64,000 nucleotides of DNA from Bin87 sp965220105. GTDB taxonomy: Bacteria; Chloroflexota; Dehalococcoidia; Lucifugimonadales; UBA3495. The position numbers were made by a program, and so were the translations under genes. Numbering within the stretch: the first letter of the stretch is position 1; every line of letters starts with the position of its first letter. The notes below the pieces were generated by a model that searched no databases, was not told where the DNA came from, and saw only the letters and a program-made list of their open reading frames with translations. The DNA lies in assembly GCA_965220105.1 (NCBI GenBank), contig OZ244811.1:1240001-1304000 (forward strand), given 5' to 3'. Shown in pieces: positions 17,452-25,483 of the stretch.

Positions 17452-17989
17452 TGTGGCCTAGTGCGAAGGCCCGGGCGATGACCCGGGCCTTCGCACTGTG
17501 TGTGAGGAGGGTTAGGCCACGCCGGCCGCGAGCCTCGGGTATTGGCCGGCGTGCAGCGGATGCCCTTGATGCACACCAAAAATCTGCCATAGCGGCATAA
17601 CACGGCCCGGGGCGTCCCCAGACGCCCGGAGAGCGGCCCACCGGGATTCGTCGGGATGCTACGTAGGGCCGCAAAATACCGTCTCAGGCCGCGAGAGCGA
17701 TGCTCGTTGCTGTAGCAGCACCCGATGCTGGAATCGGTGATCGTTAGCACCAGCGAGGCTTGTGAATCGCGAAACCTCGGAAACGTCGCTCACTACCCGG
17801 ACAGGAAGTTTTCACCGACCCGACCTGCCCGGAAAAGCAGAATTTGAGGGCAAATCGGATTACGAAAATCGTCAGTCCGTTGATCGATATACGCTCCACC
17901 TACCCTAGAATCGGAGTAGCGAAATCTCCTCATCTTGCGGCATACCTCAACCGCCGGAGCGCCTCGTCTGGCTGGAAGGGTGAGACGGC
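17451..17989. other. Gene-free stretch after the IS630 element
   Basis: No convincing gene. The interval contains the 16-bp-stem hairpin at 17460-17497 directly next to the IS end and then GC-rich DNA with only short unsupported frames. It lies downstream of the convergent dipeptidase gene. Confidence 0.45.
17460..17497. repeat. Perfect 16-bp-stem hairpin beside the IS630 right end
   Basis: agtgcgaaggcccggg (17460-17475), loop cgatga, and cccgggccttcgcact (17482-17497) are exactly complementary. It has no T-run. It may be a genomic repeat or a bidirectional terminator for the convergent dipeptidase gene. Confidence 0.7.
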
Positions 17990-19111
17990 TCACTCCATGA
18001 TCCGCTTGAAAAATGCCAGGGCGTTGCCGCCGGCGATTTTCTTGATGTCCTCGTCGGAGTAGCCACGGGCGATTAGGCCACGGACGATGTTCTTGCCGTC
18101 GGCAGGAGACTCCAGACCGTTGAGATAGGGCGCCGGGGCGGGACCGGGGCGGCCCATCACCGCTTGCCCCACGCCCACCGAGTCGCCGATGCCGGTGTCT
18201 GTGCCGATGGCCACATGGTCCACGCCCACCAGTTTGACCATGTAATCGTATTGGTCCAGCACGCATTCGATATTTTGCTCCGGGTCGTTGCTGAACCGGT
18301 TGGGTACGGCGGTTATTCCGATGATGCCGCCCTTCTGGGCGCAGGCCAGCAACTCCTCGTCCTTTCTCAACCTGCGGGCTTGAAGACTGTCGCTGGCGAG
18401 GGTGTAGGAACCGTCGTGGCTGAAGGTCACTGGGGTGTTCGATGCCTCGATGGCGTCCATAGCGGTTCGTAAGGAAGCGTGGGACACGTCGATAACCATC
18501 CCCAGTTCATTCATACGTTGGACGACCTCCAGCCCGAAATCACTAAGGCCTCCGTCGTTGCGCTCGAAGATGCCGTCGCCGATGTAGGCTTTGCGACTGT
18601 AGGTAAGGCCAGCCAGCCGTATTCCCGTGTTATAGAGCACGTCCACCAGGTTTAGCTCATTGCCAATGGCCAGGTGCTCTACCGTTGGCAAGAACCCCAC
18701 CTTGCCCTGCTGCTTGGCCGACTCTATATCGGCTGCATTACTGACCTGGAGCACGTCGTCGTGTCGCGAAATGTCCGAAATCATCATGCTGATCTCATCC
18801 AGCAGATCGTAGAATCGGATAAAGGACATCTCGTTGGTGTGCAGCATCCCGCGAAAGACGTTCGCGGTACCAACGGCGGTAAAGCCGCCTTCTCGTACCG
18901 CATCGTACCCCCAGACGTAGCTGTCGCTGCGGAGGTACTCCCAATATCGGCTGAAATCTTCGGGCAGGACCATCGGATGCTGGTGAAGGTCGATCATTAT
19001 CGACTCCTCCATCAAGCGTTGAAACCTGACTTCCTGCTGCCCGTCCAGCCGCACGGTCATGGAGGGGACACGGCCCACTTGACTGACGAGGTGGAATCGG
19101 CCAAGCGTCAT
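17990..19111 (-). CDS. M19-family (membrane dipeptidase-like) metallohydrolase
   Basis: The start at 19111 was chosen because GGAG lies about 8 bases upstream; the frame is open to 19357 but that part is Pro/Gly/Arg-rich noise. The 373-residue protein shows the M19 renal-dipeptidase barrel: IDLHQHPMVLP at about residue 40, FLPTVEHLAIGN (metal-bridging Glu), GIRLAGLTYSRKAYIGDG, LGMVIDVSHASLRTAMDAIE (His), PVTFSHDGSYTL (His) and VDHVAIGTDTGIGDS. Classical members have HxD at the first site; here it is HxH. Family members cleave dipeptides or related amides with zinc. No lipoprotein or signal sequence is seen, so it is probably cytoplasmic. Its substrate may not be a dipeptide. Confidence 0.85.
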   Translation of the reverse strand: MTLGRFHLVSQVGRVPSMTVRLDGQQEVRFQRLMEESIMIDLHQHPMVLPEDFSRYWEYLRSDSYVWGYDAVREGGFTAVGTANVFRGMLHTNEMSFIRFYDLLDEISMMISDISRHDDVLQVSNAADIESAKQQGKVGFLPTVEHLAIGNELNLVDVLYNTGIRLAGLTYSRKAYIGDGIFERNDGGLSDFGLEVVQRMNELGMVIDVSHASLRTAMDAIEASNTPVTFSHDGSYTLASDSLQARRLRKDEELLACAQKGGIIGITAVPNRFSNDPEQNIECVLDQYDYMVKLVGVDHVAIGTDTGIGDSVGVGQAVMGRPGPAPAPYLNGLESPADGKNIVRGLIARGYSDEDIKKIAGGNALAFFKRIME

Positions 19112-19456
19112 AATACAACTCCGTTCAAGGCGACCACAAGGATCACTCTCCAAATGTAATTGGAATCGAGGCCGCTGCCCCGCGGCCTTCTGGAGCGGGT
19201 TCCAGGCACCGGCAAAATAAAATTCACTCCCGTTCGTTCCGAGACTTCCTACATAAGAAGGACGCCCCGCCCCAGGTCCAGGTGAACCCCGGGTCCGCCG
19301 TATCCAATGGCGCGCGCCTGGTCCTCTAGCAGCAGTTGCAGGCCCCACGCCTGGCAACTACGCCAGTCCCCGCCGGGGTCTTACCGCAGGTCGAGGATCC
19401 GTGTTCCATGTATGATCCGTCCGGACTGAACGCGTGTAGTAGCGACACATAACCAG
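19112..19456. other. Gene-free stretch between dipeptidase and decayed MFS gene
   Basis: Nothing convincing is seen. The dipeptidase frame stays open into this DNA but without a plausible start or family similarity. Confidence 0.45.
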
Positions 19457-20040
19457 TCAGGGATCAGTCCGGGGACGCTGATTCCCCCAACGCCCCGCCA
19501 ACCAGACTAGCGCCGCGCTGGCCACAAAGTACCCTGCGAACACTCTGAAAGCAACATCGTAGCTTCCGAAATGGTCGTAAACCAACGCAGCGAACAGCGG
19601 CCCACCGATGCTGGCGATGAGGTAGAACGGGCTCAGCACTCCTCTGATCGCACCTTGGTGCCGCCGACCAAAATGTGCCGCCCACAGCAAGGGCCCAATC
19701 ACCACCAACGAACCTCCGGTGAGCCCGTACATCACTCCGGATGTGCCGTAGAATTGCCAAACATTCGTTGAGCCCACGCCGGCAAAGATGCTGATTGCGC
19801 TGCCAATTAAGGCGATTATGGCCAGCAGCCAAATCGAGTAACGGTCTGCCAAAAATCCCTAGGCCAGTTTGGCCGCGAATGCACAAGCACCGTAGATCCC
19901 GAACGAGATCCCCGCTTGGAGAAGAACCCGAACGTTTGAGCTCCCAAACCTACGCGCATTCCCTGGCTCAAGAACCCGCAAGCGACGATATACCACCCGT
20001 GGAATATTTTGGGTTTGGGGTTTGTGTTGATCCCGATTCC
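19457..20040 (-). pseudogene. Decayed MFS transporter (internally deleted, frameshifted)
   Basis: Reading leftward from about 20035, one frame gives KIFHGWYIVACGFLSQGMR then VGLGAQTFGFF, the first transmembrane segment of an OFA/NarK-like MFS protein. A shift then leads to GISFGIYGACAFAAKLA, a TAG stop at 19861-19863 where Trp is expected, and GFLADRYSIWLLAIIALIGS through GAIRGVLSPFYLIASIGGPL and YFVASAALVWLAGRWG. The middle transmembrane helices are missing. The IS5 element begins 27 bp upstream of the remaining N-terminal part. Confidence 0.8.
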
Positions 20041-20148
20041 GTCGTTTTGATCCGACGCGCACCCGCTAAGAGCCTATCCTAAAAACTGGTGGAAACTTGC
20101 AGGGGGAGTTGCGGGAAGGCAAGCTGGGGTTGCGGCTAGACTGGGGGA

Positions 20149-20592
20149 ATGACGAAAGCTAAAGACCCCAAGCCGCCGCGTCCGAAGCGTGCTGGCCCTG
20201 CCACCAAGACCAACCCCACCACTGGCTCCTTTCAGGTATCCGACGAGCTCTGGGAAGCGCTGGAGCCCCTGATCCCCGAGCATGTGAACACCCATCGGTT
20301 CGGCGGCGGCCGGCCCCGGGTTCCTGACCGCACCTGCGCCAATGGCATCTGCTACGTGCTGCGCACCGGCGGTCAGTGGAAGGCGTTGGACGCCACGGGC
20401 ATCTGCTCCGGCTCCACCGCCCACCTGCGCTTTCAGGAATGGGTCGCCGCTGGGGTGTTTCTGGAGCTGTGGCGGGTTGGGCTGGAACGCTATGACGAAC
20501 TGAAGGGGCTGGACTGGAGTTGGCTGAGCATGGACGGGGCCATGACCAAATCACCCTTGGGCGGGGAAAAAAACCGGCGCCAATCCCACTGA
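20149..20592 (+). CDS. IS5-family transposase, first frame
   Basis: This 147-residue frame begins MTKAKDPKPPRPKRAG and contains the InsH-like N-terminal domain of IS5/IS427-group transposases: SDELWEALEPLIPEH, GGGRPRVPDRTCANGICYVL, RTGGQWKALDATGICSGSTA and WLSMDGAMTKSPLGGEK, where the Asp of SMDGA is the first catalytic residue. It runs out of frame at a run of seven A (20567-20573). Losing or slipping one A joins it to the second frame. Two-frame IS5 elements use slippage at such runs, so this may be functional expression control, or an inactivating indel. Confidence 0.75.
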   Translation: MTKAKDPKPPRPKRAGPATKTNPTTGSFQVSDELWEALEPLIPEHVNTHRFGGGRPRVPDRTCANGICYVLRTGGQWKALDATGICSGSTAHLRFQEWVAAGVFLELWRVGLERYDELKGLDWSWLSMDGAMTKSPLGGEKNRRQSH

Positions 20593-21049
20593 CCGAGGTA
20601 AAGGCGGCGTCAAGCGCAGCCGGTTGACCGAAGCTGAGGGCATTCCGGTGGGTCTGGCGGTGGACGGCGCCAACCGTCATGACATGAAGCTGGTACGGGC
20701 CACGGTGGAAAGTCTGCCCGTGCCCCGACCGGCGTCCACTCCGGACCAACCCCAGGGCAGGTGCCTGGACAAAGGCTATGACTTTGACGAGGTGCGCCGC
20801 ACGTTGGAGGAGTTCGGCTTCACCGCTCACATTCGTAGCCGAGGTGAAGCGGCAAAGGCCATCAAGCGGGCGGCTGGGTTCAAGGCGCGGCGCTGGGTGG
20901 TGGAACGAACCCACGGCTGGCTGAACCGTTTCCGGCGCATCCTCGTGCGCTGGGACAAGTCCCCTGACAACTACATCGCCTTTCTGCATTTCGCTTGCGC
21001 CCTTATCGCCCTCAGAGCCGCCGGGTTATTAGCTAGGCTTTACGCATAA
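20567..21049 (+). CDS. IS5-family transposase, second frame
   Basis: Continuing from the A7 run, this frame gives TGANPTDRGKGGVKRSRLTE, GIPVGLAVDGANRHDMKLV, CLDKGYDFDEVRRTLEEFGF and RWVVERTHGWLNRFRRILVR, the standard second half of IS5 transposases with the second Asp (LDKGYD) and catalytic Glu (VERTHGW). The native end is displaced by the IS701-like insertion: the last residues LYA and the stop at 21049 come from the invader. The transposase may still fold, but the right inverted repeat is now 1.45 kb away. Confidence 0.75.
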   Translation, partial: KKTGANPTDRGKGGVKRSRLTEAEGIPVGLAVDGANRHDMKLVRATVESLPVPRPASTPDQPQGRCLDKGYDFDEVRRTLEEFGFTAHIRSRGEAAKAIKRAAGFKARRWVVERTHGWLNRFRRILVRWDKSPDNYIAFLHFACALIALRAAGLLARLYA

Positions 21050-22488
21050 TTTAGAAAAAGTATAAAGACAGGGTAAGCTGGCCTGACCCCACTTTCAACG
21101 GAAAGGCCCAGCCATGCTCACCCTGCCCGATGCCATTGTAGCCGTTCTCGTTCCCTTCGCAACGCTGTTTACGAGCCCAACCTGGCGGAAAGCCCAACTG
21201 CTGCTGGTCGGCGCGATCCTGACCCCGGGCCAACGCACCGTGGCGGCGGCACTGCGCGTCATGGGCCGCAGCGACCAGCGCGACTACGCCCGCTACCACG
21301 AGGTGCTCAATCGGGCGGTGTGGTCGTCCCGTTGAGGTGGCACACGTCCTGCTGGTGCTGTTGCTCCAGCACCTGGATGGTGGCGACGGCCCACTGATCT
21401 TCGGCATCGACGAGACCCTGGAACGGCGTCGCGGCGCCAAGATCAGGGCGCGGGCCATCTACCGCGACCCGGTGCGTTCCAGCCGGTCTCAGGTGGTCAA
21501 GGCCAGCGGTTTGCGCTGGATCTCCCTGATGTGGCTGGGCCACGTGCCATGGGCCGGACGCCATTGGGCCTTGCCGGCGCTCACGGTGCTGGCGCCTTCG
21601 ACCCGTTACTACCAACAGCAGGGACGCCAGCACAAGAAGCTCACCGACTGCGCCCGCCAGATGGTCATGCAACTGCGCCGCTGGCTGCCCCACCGACCCC
21701 TGGCGCTGGTGGGCGACAACAGCTATGCCGTGCTGGATTTGCTCCACTGCTGCCAGTCCCTCCGTGAACCCGTTACCCTGATCGCCAGATTGCGTCTGGA
21801 CGCCGCCCTGTATGCGCCAGCGCCACCCCGTCAACCTGGCCAGAACGGTCGCCCGCCATTGAAGGGCCCGCGGCGGCCGCCGCTGAAAGTTTTCCTTGCG
21901 CAGACGGATGTAACTTGGGCCAGCGCCGAGGTGGCCTGGTACGACGGCATCACCCGCGCCGTGGAACTCACCTCCCAGACGGCGGTCTGGTACCGCTCCG
22001 GCAAGCCCCCCGTCCTCATTCGCTGGGTGCTGATCCGAGACCCCCAGGGCTCCTTCGCCACTCAGGCCCTGCTCTGTACCGACCCGGCGGCGGACCCGAC
22101 CCAGATCCTGGAATGGTTTGTACTGCGCTGGCAACTGGAGGTCACCTTCCACGAGGTACGAACCCATCTGGGTGTGGAGACACAACGCCAGTGGTCCGAT
22201 CTCGCCATCGCCCGCACCACGCCCGCCCTACTGGGACTCTTCTCCTGGACCACCCTGGCCGCCCACGCGTTGCAGAAACGGCGCCCCATGACCCAGCGCA
22301 AGGCCGCTTGGTACGACAAACCGTCGCCGACCTTCGTGGATGCCATCGCCCTGGCGCGTCGCCACCTGTGGCTGGCGTCGGAAGGTTTCTCACTGTCGGT
22401 CGCTGACCCCGACATTCAGGAACTCCCGGTCGCACTGTACCACCGACTTGTAGATTCCCTTGCCTACGCCGCTTGAATTGCGTAAAGC
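21037..22488. mobile_element. IS701-like element nested in IS5
   Basis: The ends are gctttacgca (21037-21046) and tgcgtaaagc (22479-22488). They are flanked by direct CTAG copies at 21033-21036 and 22489-22492, matching the 4-bp YTAR duplications reported for IS701. Length is 1452 bp. Confidence 0.82.
21114..22476 (+). pseudogene. IS701-like DDE transposase with a single-base frameshift
   Basis: The first frame (21114-21335) encodes MLTLPDAIVAVLVPFATLF and ends QRDYARYHEVLNRAVWSSR. An apparent extra T near 21334 creates TGA. The second frame from 21337 continues VAHVLLVLLLQHLDGGDGP, FGIDETLERRRGAKIRARA (first Asp), LALVGDNSYAVLDLL (second Asp) and LRWQLEVTFHEVRTHLGVE (Glu). Rejoined, it makes about 453 residues, normal for the family. 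No slippery run exists at the junction, so this is more likely a mutation than programmed shifting. Confidence 0.78.
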
Positions 22489-22588
22489 CTAGATTAGGAT
22501 AGGCTCTTATTCGCCGGCAGAACAACCGGGCGCGTAACGGTAAATTTAATCCCGACCGGCGTCAACTCGGATTAAACCAGCTCTCAAC

Positions 22589-22753
22589 TCAATCCATCTG
22601 CTCATCTACAGTTCTGAAGCGGGTTCCTGCTTCAACAGCGATGGCATCGTATCCGCCTGGTTCACCTCGTAGATCTTCCGGCGCAAGCCACCGGCCCACC
22701 ATTCCGCCGTGGAACATTTTGAAGCAGTCAACGTCGCTTGGATTGACGATCAT
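22589..22753 (-). CDS. Small hypothetical protein (54 aa)
   Basis: The minus-strand ATG at 22753 has an AGGAGG site 9 bases upstream (reverse complement of cctcct, 22763-22768). The product starts MIVNPSDVDCFKMFHGGMV and ends AGTRFRTVDEQMD. No family is recognised; the aromatic/Gly centre and acidic end resemble a fragment of a cupin-like protein, but this is weak. It is divergent from the cupin gene at 22875, with a perfect palindrome between the two starts, which suggests shared control. Confidence 0.5.
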   Translation of the reverse strand: MIVNPSDVDCFKMFHGGMVGRWLAPEDLRGEPGGYDAIAVEAGTRFRTVDEQMD

Positions 22754-22793
22754 GGCTTCCGTCCTCCTGCTTGGTGATAGGATGGGGACTCCA

Positions 22794-22821
22794 CTGCATT
22801 CCCGCTGTAGCGGGAATGCAG
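22794..22821. repeat. 28-bp perfect palindrome between divergent genes
   Basis: ctgcattcccgct (22794-22806), a 2-nt centre, then agcgggaatgcag (22809-22821). It sits between the start of the 54-aa gene and the cupin gene. It could be an operator, a bidirectional terminator or a member of a dispersed repeat family. Confidence 0.65.
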
Positions 22822-22874
22822 GTTGCGAAGGAAACCGAGGTTTCATGCCAAACTCAAAACAGGAGACTTTGCCG

Positions 22875-23252
22875 ATGAACATCCAGACTTTGGAGCGGAG
22901 CCCACAGAACCACCGGGGCGGGCAGGTGTCGCACTTGCTTTTGGCCTCGGGTCAGTTTGGATCGGAGAACCTGGCCGTAACATGGGTTGAAGGTGAACCC
23001 GGCAGCGAACAAGCGGCCCACTCCCACGAAGGTCGGGAACAGGTGTACGTCATTGTCCAGGGACGGGGTGCGATGCGGGTCGGGGACGAGGTGGAAGAGG
23101 TCGGGCCGGGCACGGCCATTTTGGTGCCGCCGGGCACCAACCACTTCATACGCAACATTGGGGAGGATAAGTTAATCTACGTCTCCGCCACTTCCCCGCC
23201 CTTTGCGATGCAGGAGGGCAACACCAGCTGGTCGGCTCCGGCCGGGCGGTAG
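22875..23252 (+). CDS. Cupin-domain protein
   Basis: The ATG at 22875 has AGGAG at 22861-22865. The 125-residue product is a single small cupin barrel: SEQAAHSHEGREQVYVIVQG contains motif 1 (HxH...E), and GPGTAILVPPGTNHFIRN contains motif 2 with its His. The metal-binding set His, His, Glu, His is complete. Small cupins act as isomerases, dioxygenases or sensors; nothing here decides which. The C-terminal tail after FAMQEGN is short and polar. The codon frame is clean and the gene appears functional. Confidence 0.85.
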   Translation: MNIQTLERSPQNHRGGQVSHLLLASGQFGSENLAVTWVEGEPGSEQAAHSHEGREQVYVIVQGRGAMRVGDEVEEVGPGTAILVPPGTNHFIRNIGEDKLIYVSATSPPFAMQEGNTSWSAPAGR

Positions 23253-23319
23253 GAAACCCTTACCCCGGTGTAGGGGTCTTGTTTCAGGTGGTCTGGCCAA
23301 CCAGTGACGGTTCGGCAGA

Positions 23320-23651
23320 TTACGGCATTCGTGGGGCCGCCAACGGTGGCCGCCGCTCCGGACGCCGCGCCAGCAACATCAGGCACATCGCCATCCCCTG
23401 CACCGCCGCCGAGAAAAGGATCAGGACGGTGTAGCTGCCCGTCAGGTCGTACACCACTGGCCCCACAATCTGTCCCAGTCCCAACCCGCCGGCCTCGAAG
23501 GGGCGCATCGCCCCGACGATGGCTCCGTAGGAGTTTCGCCCGAAGTAGTCCGCCAGCACCATGTACAGCAGCACTTCCAGGGCGCTGTGGAACAGCCCCC
23601 AGAACACGCCGAAGGCATACGCCGCCGCCAGCGAGTTCACCTGTAGCAAAG
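23320..23651 (-). pseudogene. C-terminal fragment of an MFS transporter (duplicated piece)
   Basis: The 298 bp at 23354-23651 are almost identical to 25512-25809, the 3' part of the intact MFS gene; one mismatch was noticed (23545 region, g for a). Encoded text includes AFGVFWGLFHSALEVLLYMV and FEAGGLGLGQIVGPVVYDL. Beyond 23651 the similarity stops abruptly in the middle of the gene, so the N-terminal two thirds are missing. The near identity means a recent copy or gene conversion. Confidence 0.9.
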
Positions 23652-23654
23652 AAG

Positions 23655-23745
23655 AGCGACCGGCGACATCATCCGCAACGGTTACGTCACATATCAACTG
23701 CTATCCCGGTCACCAAACGGGGGGCGTCTGCGTGGATGCATTGAG
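23655..23745 (+). pseudogene. Internal fragment of an M24 peptidase-like gene
   Basis: The plus strand reads GDIIRNGYVTY and, after a one-base loss, INCYPGHQTGGVCVD. This corresponds to GDIIRNDYVAYLNGYPGHQS then RSVCVG in the intact M24-like gene (27720-27800). DNA identity is only about 80%, much lower than the adjoining MFS fragment, so it comes from a paralogue. MFS and M24 pieces keep the order and strands of the intact divergent pair. Confidence 0.75.
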
Positions 23746-23971
23746 AGGACGGCACGGCTGCGGCGAGTGGCATCGGTCAACGCATCGTCTATCTTGCAGA
23801 ACAACTTGGTGATAAAATAGGTGATGTTCACGAGGCTTGATGCTGTGTAGAATGTCAACTCATTGCATAGAAGGGCTTTGTGGCATCTTCGAAATCTTTC
23901 CAAACTGGCACCAAATATTAGGGAATTATATACAATTTTAGCCAAAAGTGCTTGACTTCCGGGCGGCTTTT

Positions 23972-24134
23972 CAGGGCAACCGCATTCTAATTTGGAGCGA
24001 GAAACAAGCGGCCAATTTTGCCTCCGACCGGCTTGAATTAACCGATTTTGACAGGGACTGACGACTGCTTGACGCCGGGCGCCCGTAGAATTCGGGGCTT
24101 CCAGCCCCGCCGATTTTAGAATGCGGTTGCCCTG
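23972..24134. mobile_element. 163-bp MITE with 19-bp terminal inverted repeats and 10-bp target duplication
   Basis: cagggcaaccgcattctaa (23972-23990) is exactly repeated in reverse complement at 24116-24134. The direct repeat ggcggctttt flanks it at 23962-23971 and 24135-24144. Inside there is no coding frame, but a terminator-like hairpin (cggggct tcc agccccg, 24093-24109) followed by T-rich DNA. The duplication length is compatible with IS4-superfamily transposases. The surrounding 23.75-24.2 kb has no gene. Confidence 0.88.
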
Positions 24135-24225
24135 GGCGGCTTTTGGCCAAGATGGGTTTTCGCCGGGTGCTACCAGATGACGTTGGCTCGCTTGGACAGG
24201 ACCGACGGACCTAGGGGAGCTCCCA

Positions 24226-24540
24226 ATGGTTAGAAGGTGGACACGCTGGTATCACTGGGTTGTTTACTTTCTGGTGGCCCTGTCCCTCGTCTTGGGGATG
24301 GCGATAGGGATTGGCCGATGCACATACGCCAGTGAAGTAAGACGCGACTTCGTGACCATATGCACGGTCTCCGGCCTTCCCGACCGCATATACACGCAAT
24401 CGCGGTGCCGGTGCTTCTGGCGCGAACTGCGTCAAGAATACTCCATACCACGCATGGAATATTGGACCAAAGGTCGCGAGTGGGCGCAGATTCCCTTTGA
24501 CGACCTTTATGACGCAGCCCAAGTTTGTCTGTATCATTAA
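24226..24540 (+). CDS. Small single-pass membrane protein (WTRWY start)
   Basis: The ATG at 24226 has a GGGGAG site at 24214-24219. The 104-residue product begins MVRRWTRWYHWVVYF, has one transmembrane helix at about residues 10-30 (VYFLVALSLVLGMAIGIGRC), then a 75-residue domain with several cysteines (TICTVSG, RCRCFWREL, AQVCLYH) that could form disulfides outside the membrane. The WTRWYxWxxY start matches the larger membrane protein at 15238, pointing to a shared topology or sorting signal. Function unknown. Confidence 0.6.
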   Translation: MVRRWTRWYHWVVYFLVALSLVLGMAIGIGRCTYASEVRRDFVTICTVSGLPDRIYTQSRCRCFWRELRQEYSIPRMEYWTKGREWAQIPFDDLYDAAQVCLYH

Positions 24541-24647
24541 TGCACGAACGACGGTTGAGGTTGCGGGGGCCTCAGAATGGCTTGGCTAGAAGTGTATATA
24601 GTTCCCAAATATTACCTAAATAAGCCGCATCAGCATTGGAGGTTGTA

Positions 24648-25325
24648 ATGAGTGAAGCGTCAGAATGTCCGCTTTCCGAAACCGATGACAAATTCAGAGA
24701 ATCTCACTATTTTATTGAGAGGATGATGATTGAATACCACAACGCCATGGCCTTCAGATACAACTTGAACGCATTTCTCCAAGCGTTGAGAAGTGTGACA
24801 TTTGTGCTACAAAAAGAACTGTCACATTGGGACGGATTCCGGGAATGGTATCCGGCACGTCAACAAACGATGAAGGATGATCCACTACTTCGCAGTTTCG
24901 CTGATGGTCGCACTATCGTGGTTCATCAGAGGAGCCTCGAAATGAACAGTAGCGCGAAGATTGGTATCTTCCGGTGGCAGACACTCAAACTTGCCATTGG
25001 TATTGATGTGCCGATAAATGTGCCTTCGCAACACCTGCTGCAAAATATCACGCCTGAACTTAAATTGATTGATCCAGAACACTCCGCAATAGGCGAGCAG
25101 TATGGCATTCGTAGGGAGTGGTGTGCCCCTGAGCTAGGGGATGCCAACGTTATTACTCTCTGCGATCTGGCTTGGGTCAAGATTGGGCAAATCCTATCCG
25201 ATGCACATGACTTCGCGGGATGGCATTCCATGCCGCCGGTAGAGCATGGGCATAAAGTGGAAGATTGTGCAGTTCTTTTGGAAATTGATCTCGATCCGAG
25301 CCTCCCTGAAAAGTGGGGCTGGTAG
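24648..25325 (+). CDS. Hypothetical helical protein, possibly HEPN-like (225 aa)
   Basis: The ATG at 24648 has GGAGG at 24638-24642. The N-terminal half is helical: ESHYFIERMMIEYHNAMAFR, YNLNAFLQALRSVTFVLQKE, then WDGFREWYPARQQTMKDDPL. This resembles uncharacterised proteins with an alpha-helical HEPN-like bundle, some of which are toxins, but the RxxxxH motif of HEPN ribonucleases is not evident. The C-terminal half contains CDLAWVKIGQILSDAHDFAG. The local DNA is AT-richer than most of the window, suggesting horizontal origin. No partner antitoxin is seen nearby. Identification is tentative. Confidence 0.6.
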   Translation: MSEASECPLSETDDKFRESHYFIERMMIEYHNAMAFRYNLNAFLQALRSVTFVLQKELSHWDGFREWYPARQQTMKDDPLLRSFADGRTIVVHQRSLEMNSSAKIGIFRWQTLKLAIGIDVPINVPSQHLLQNITPELKLIDPEHSAIGEQYGIRREWCAPELGDANVITLCDLAWVKIGQILSDAHDFAGWHSMPPVEHGHKVEDCAVLLEIDLDPSLPEKWGW

Positions 25326-25483
25326 GAAAAAAGTGCATCTCTCGTGAGAGGCGGTTAAATCGTTTGCGGGGAAAGGCAGGGCAACGGCCCGCGCTGTTTG
25401 GTGCCCATACGGATAGCGTAAATCTCCTCTCTTCCAATAACTACGGCCAATGACGCGTGCACTTCCCGAATTGGGTTAGCGTG

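Larger units (their letters stand above)
20067..22509. mobile_element. IS5-family element interrupted by an IS701-like element
   Basis: taagagcctatcctaa (20067-20082) and its exact reverse complement ttaggataggctctta (22494-22509) are the outer ends. The IS5 transposase frames run 20149-21049. An IS701-like element (21037-22488) is inserted in the last codons and flanked by CTAG duplications. Removing it restores the IS5 C-terminus to GLLARLG, with its TAG stop inside the right inverted repeat. Confidence 0.85.

Noticed and set aside
17500..17760. Possible transposase remnant on the minus strand (start MLTITDSSIGCCYSN)
   Set aside because: Beyond the first residues there is no resemblance to a transposase and no continuation in other frames.
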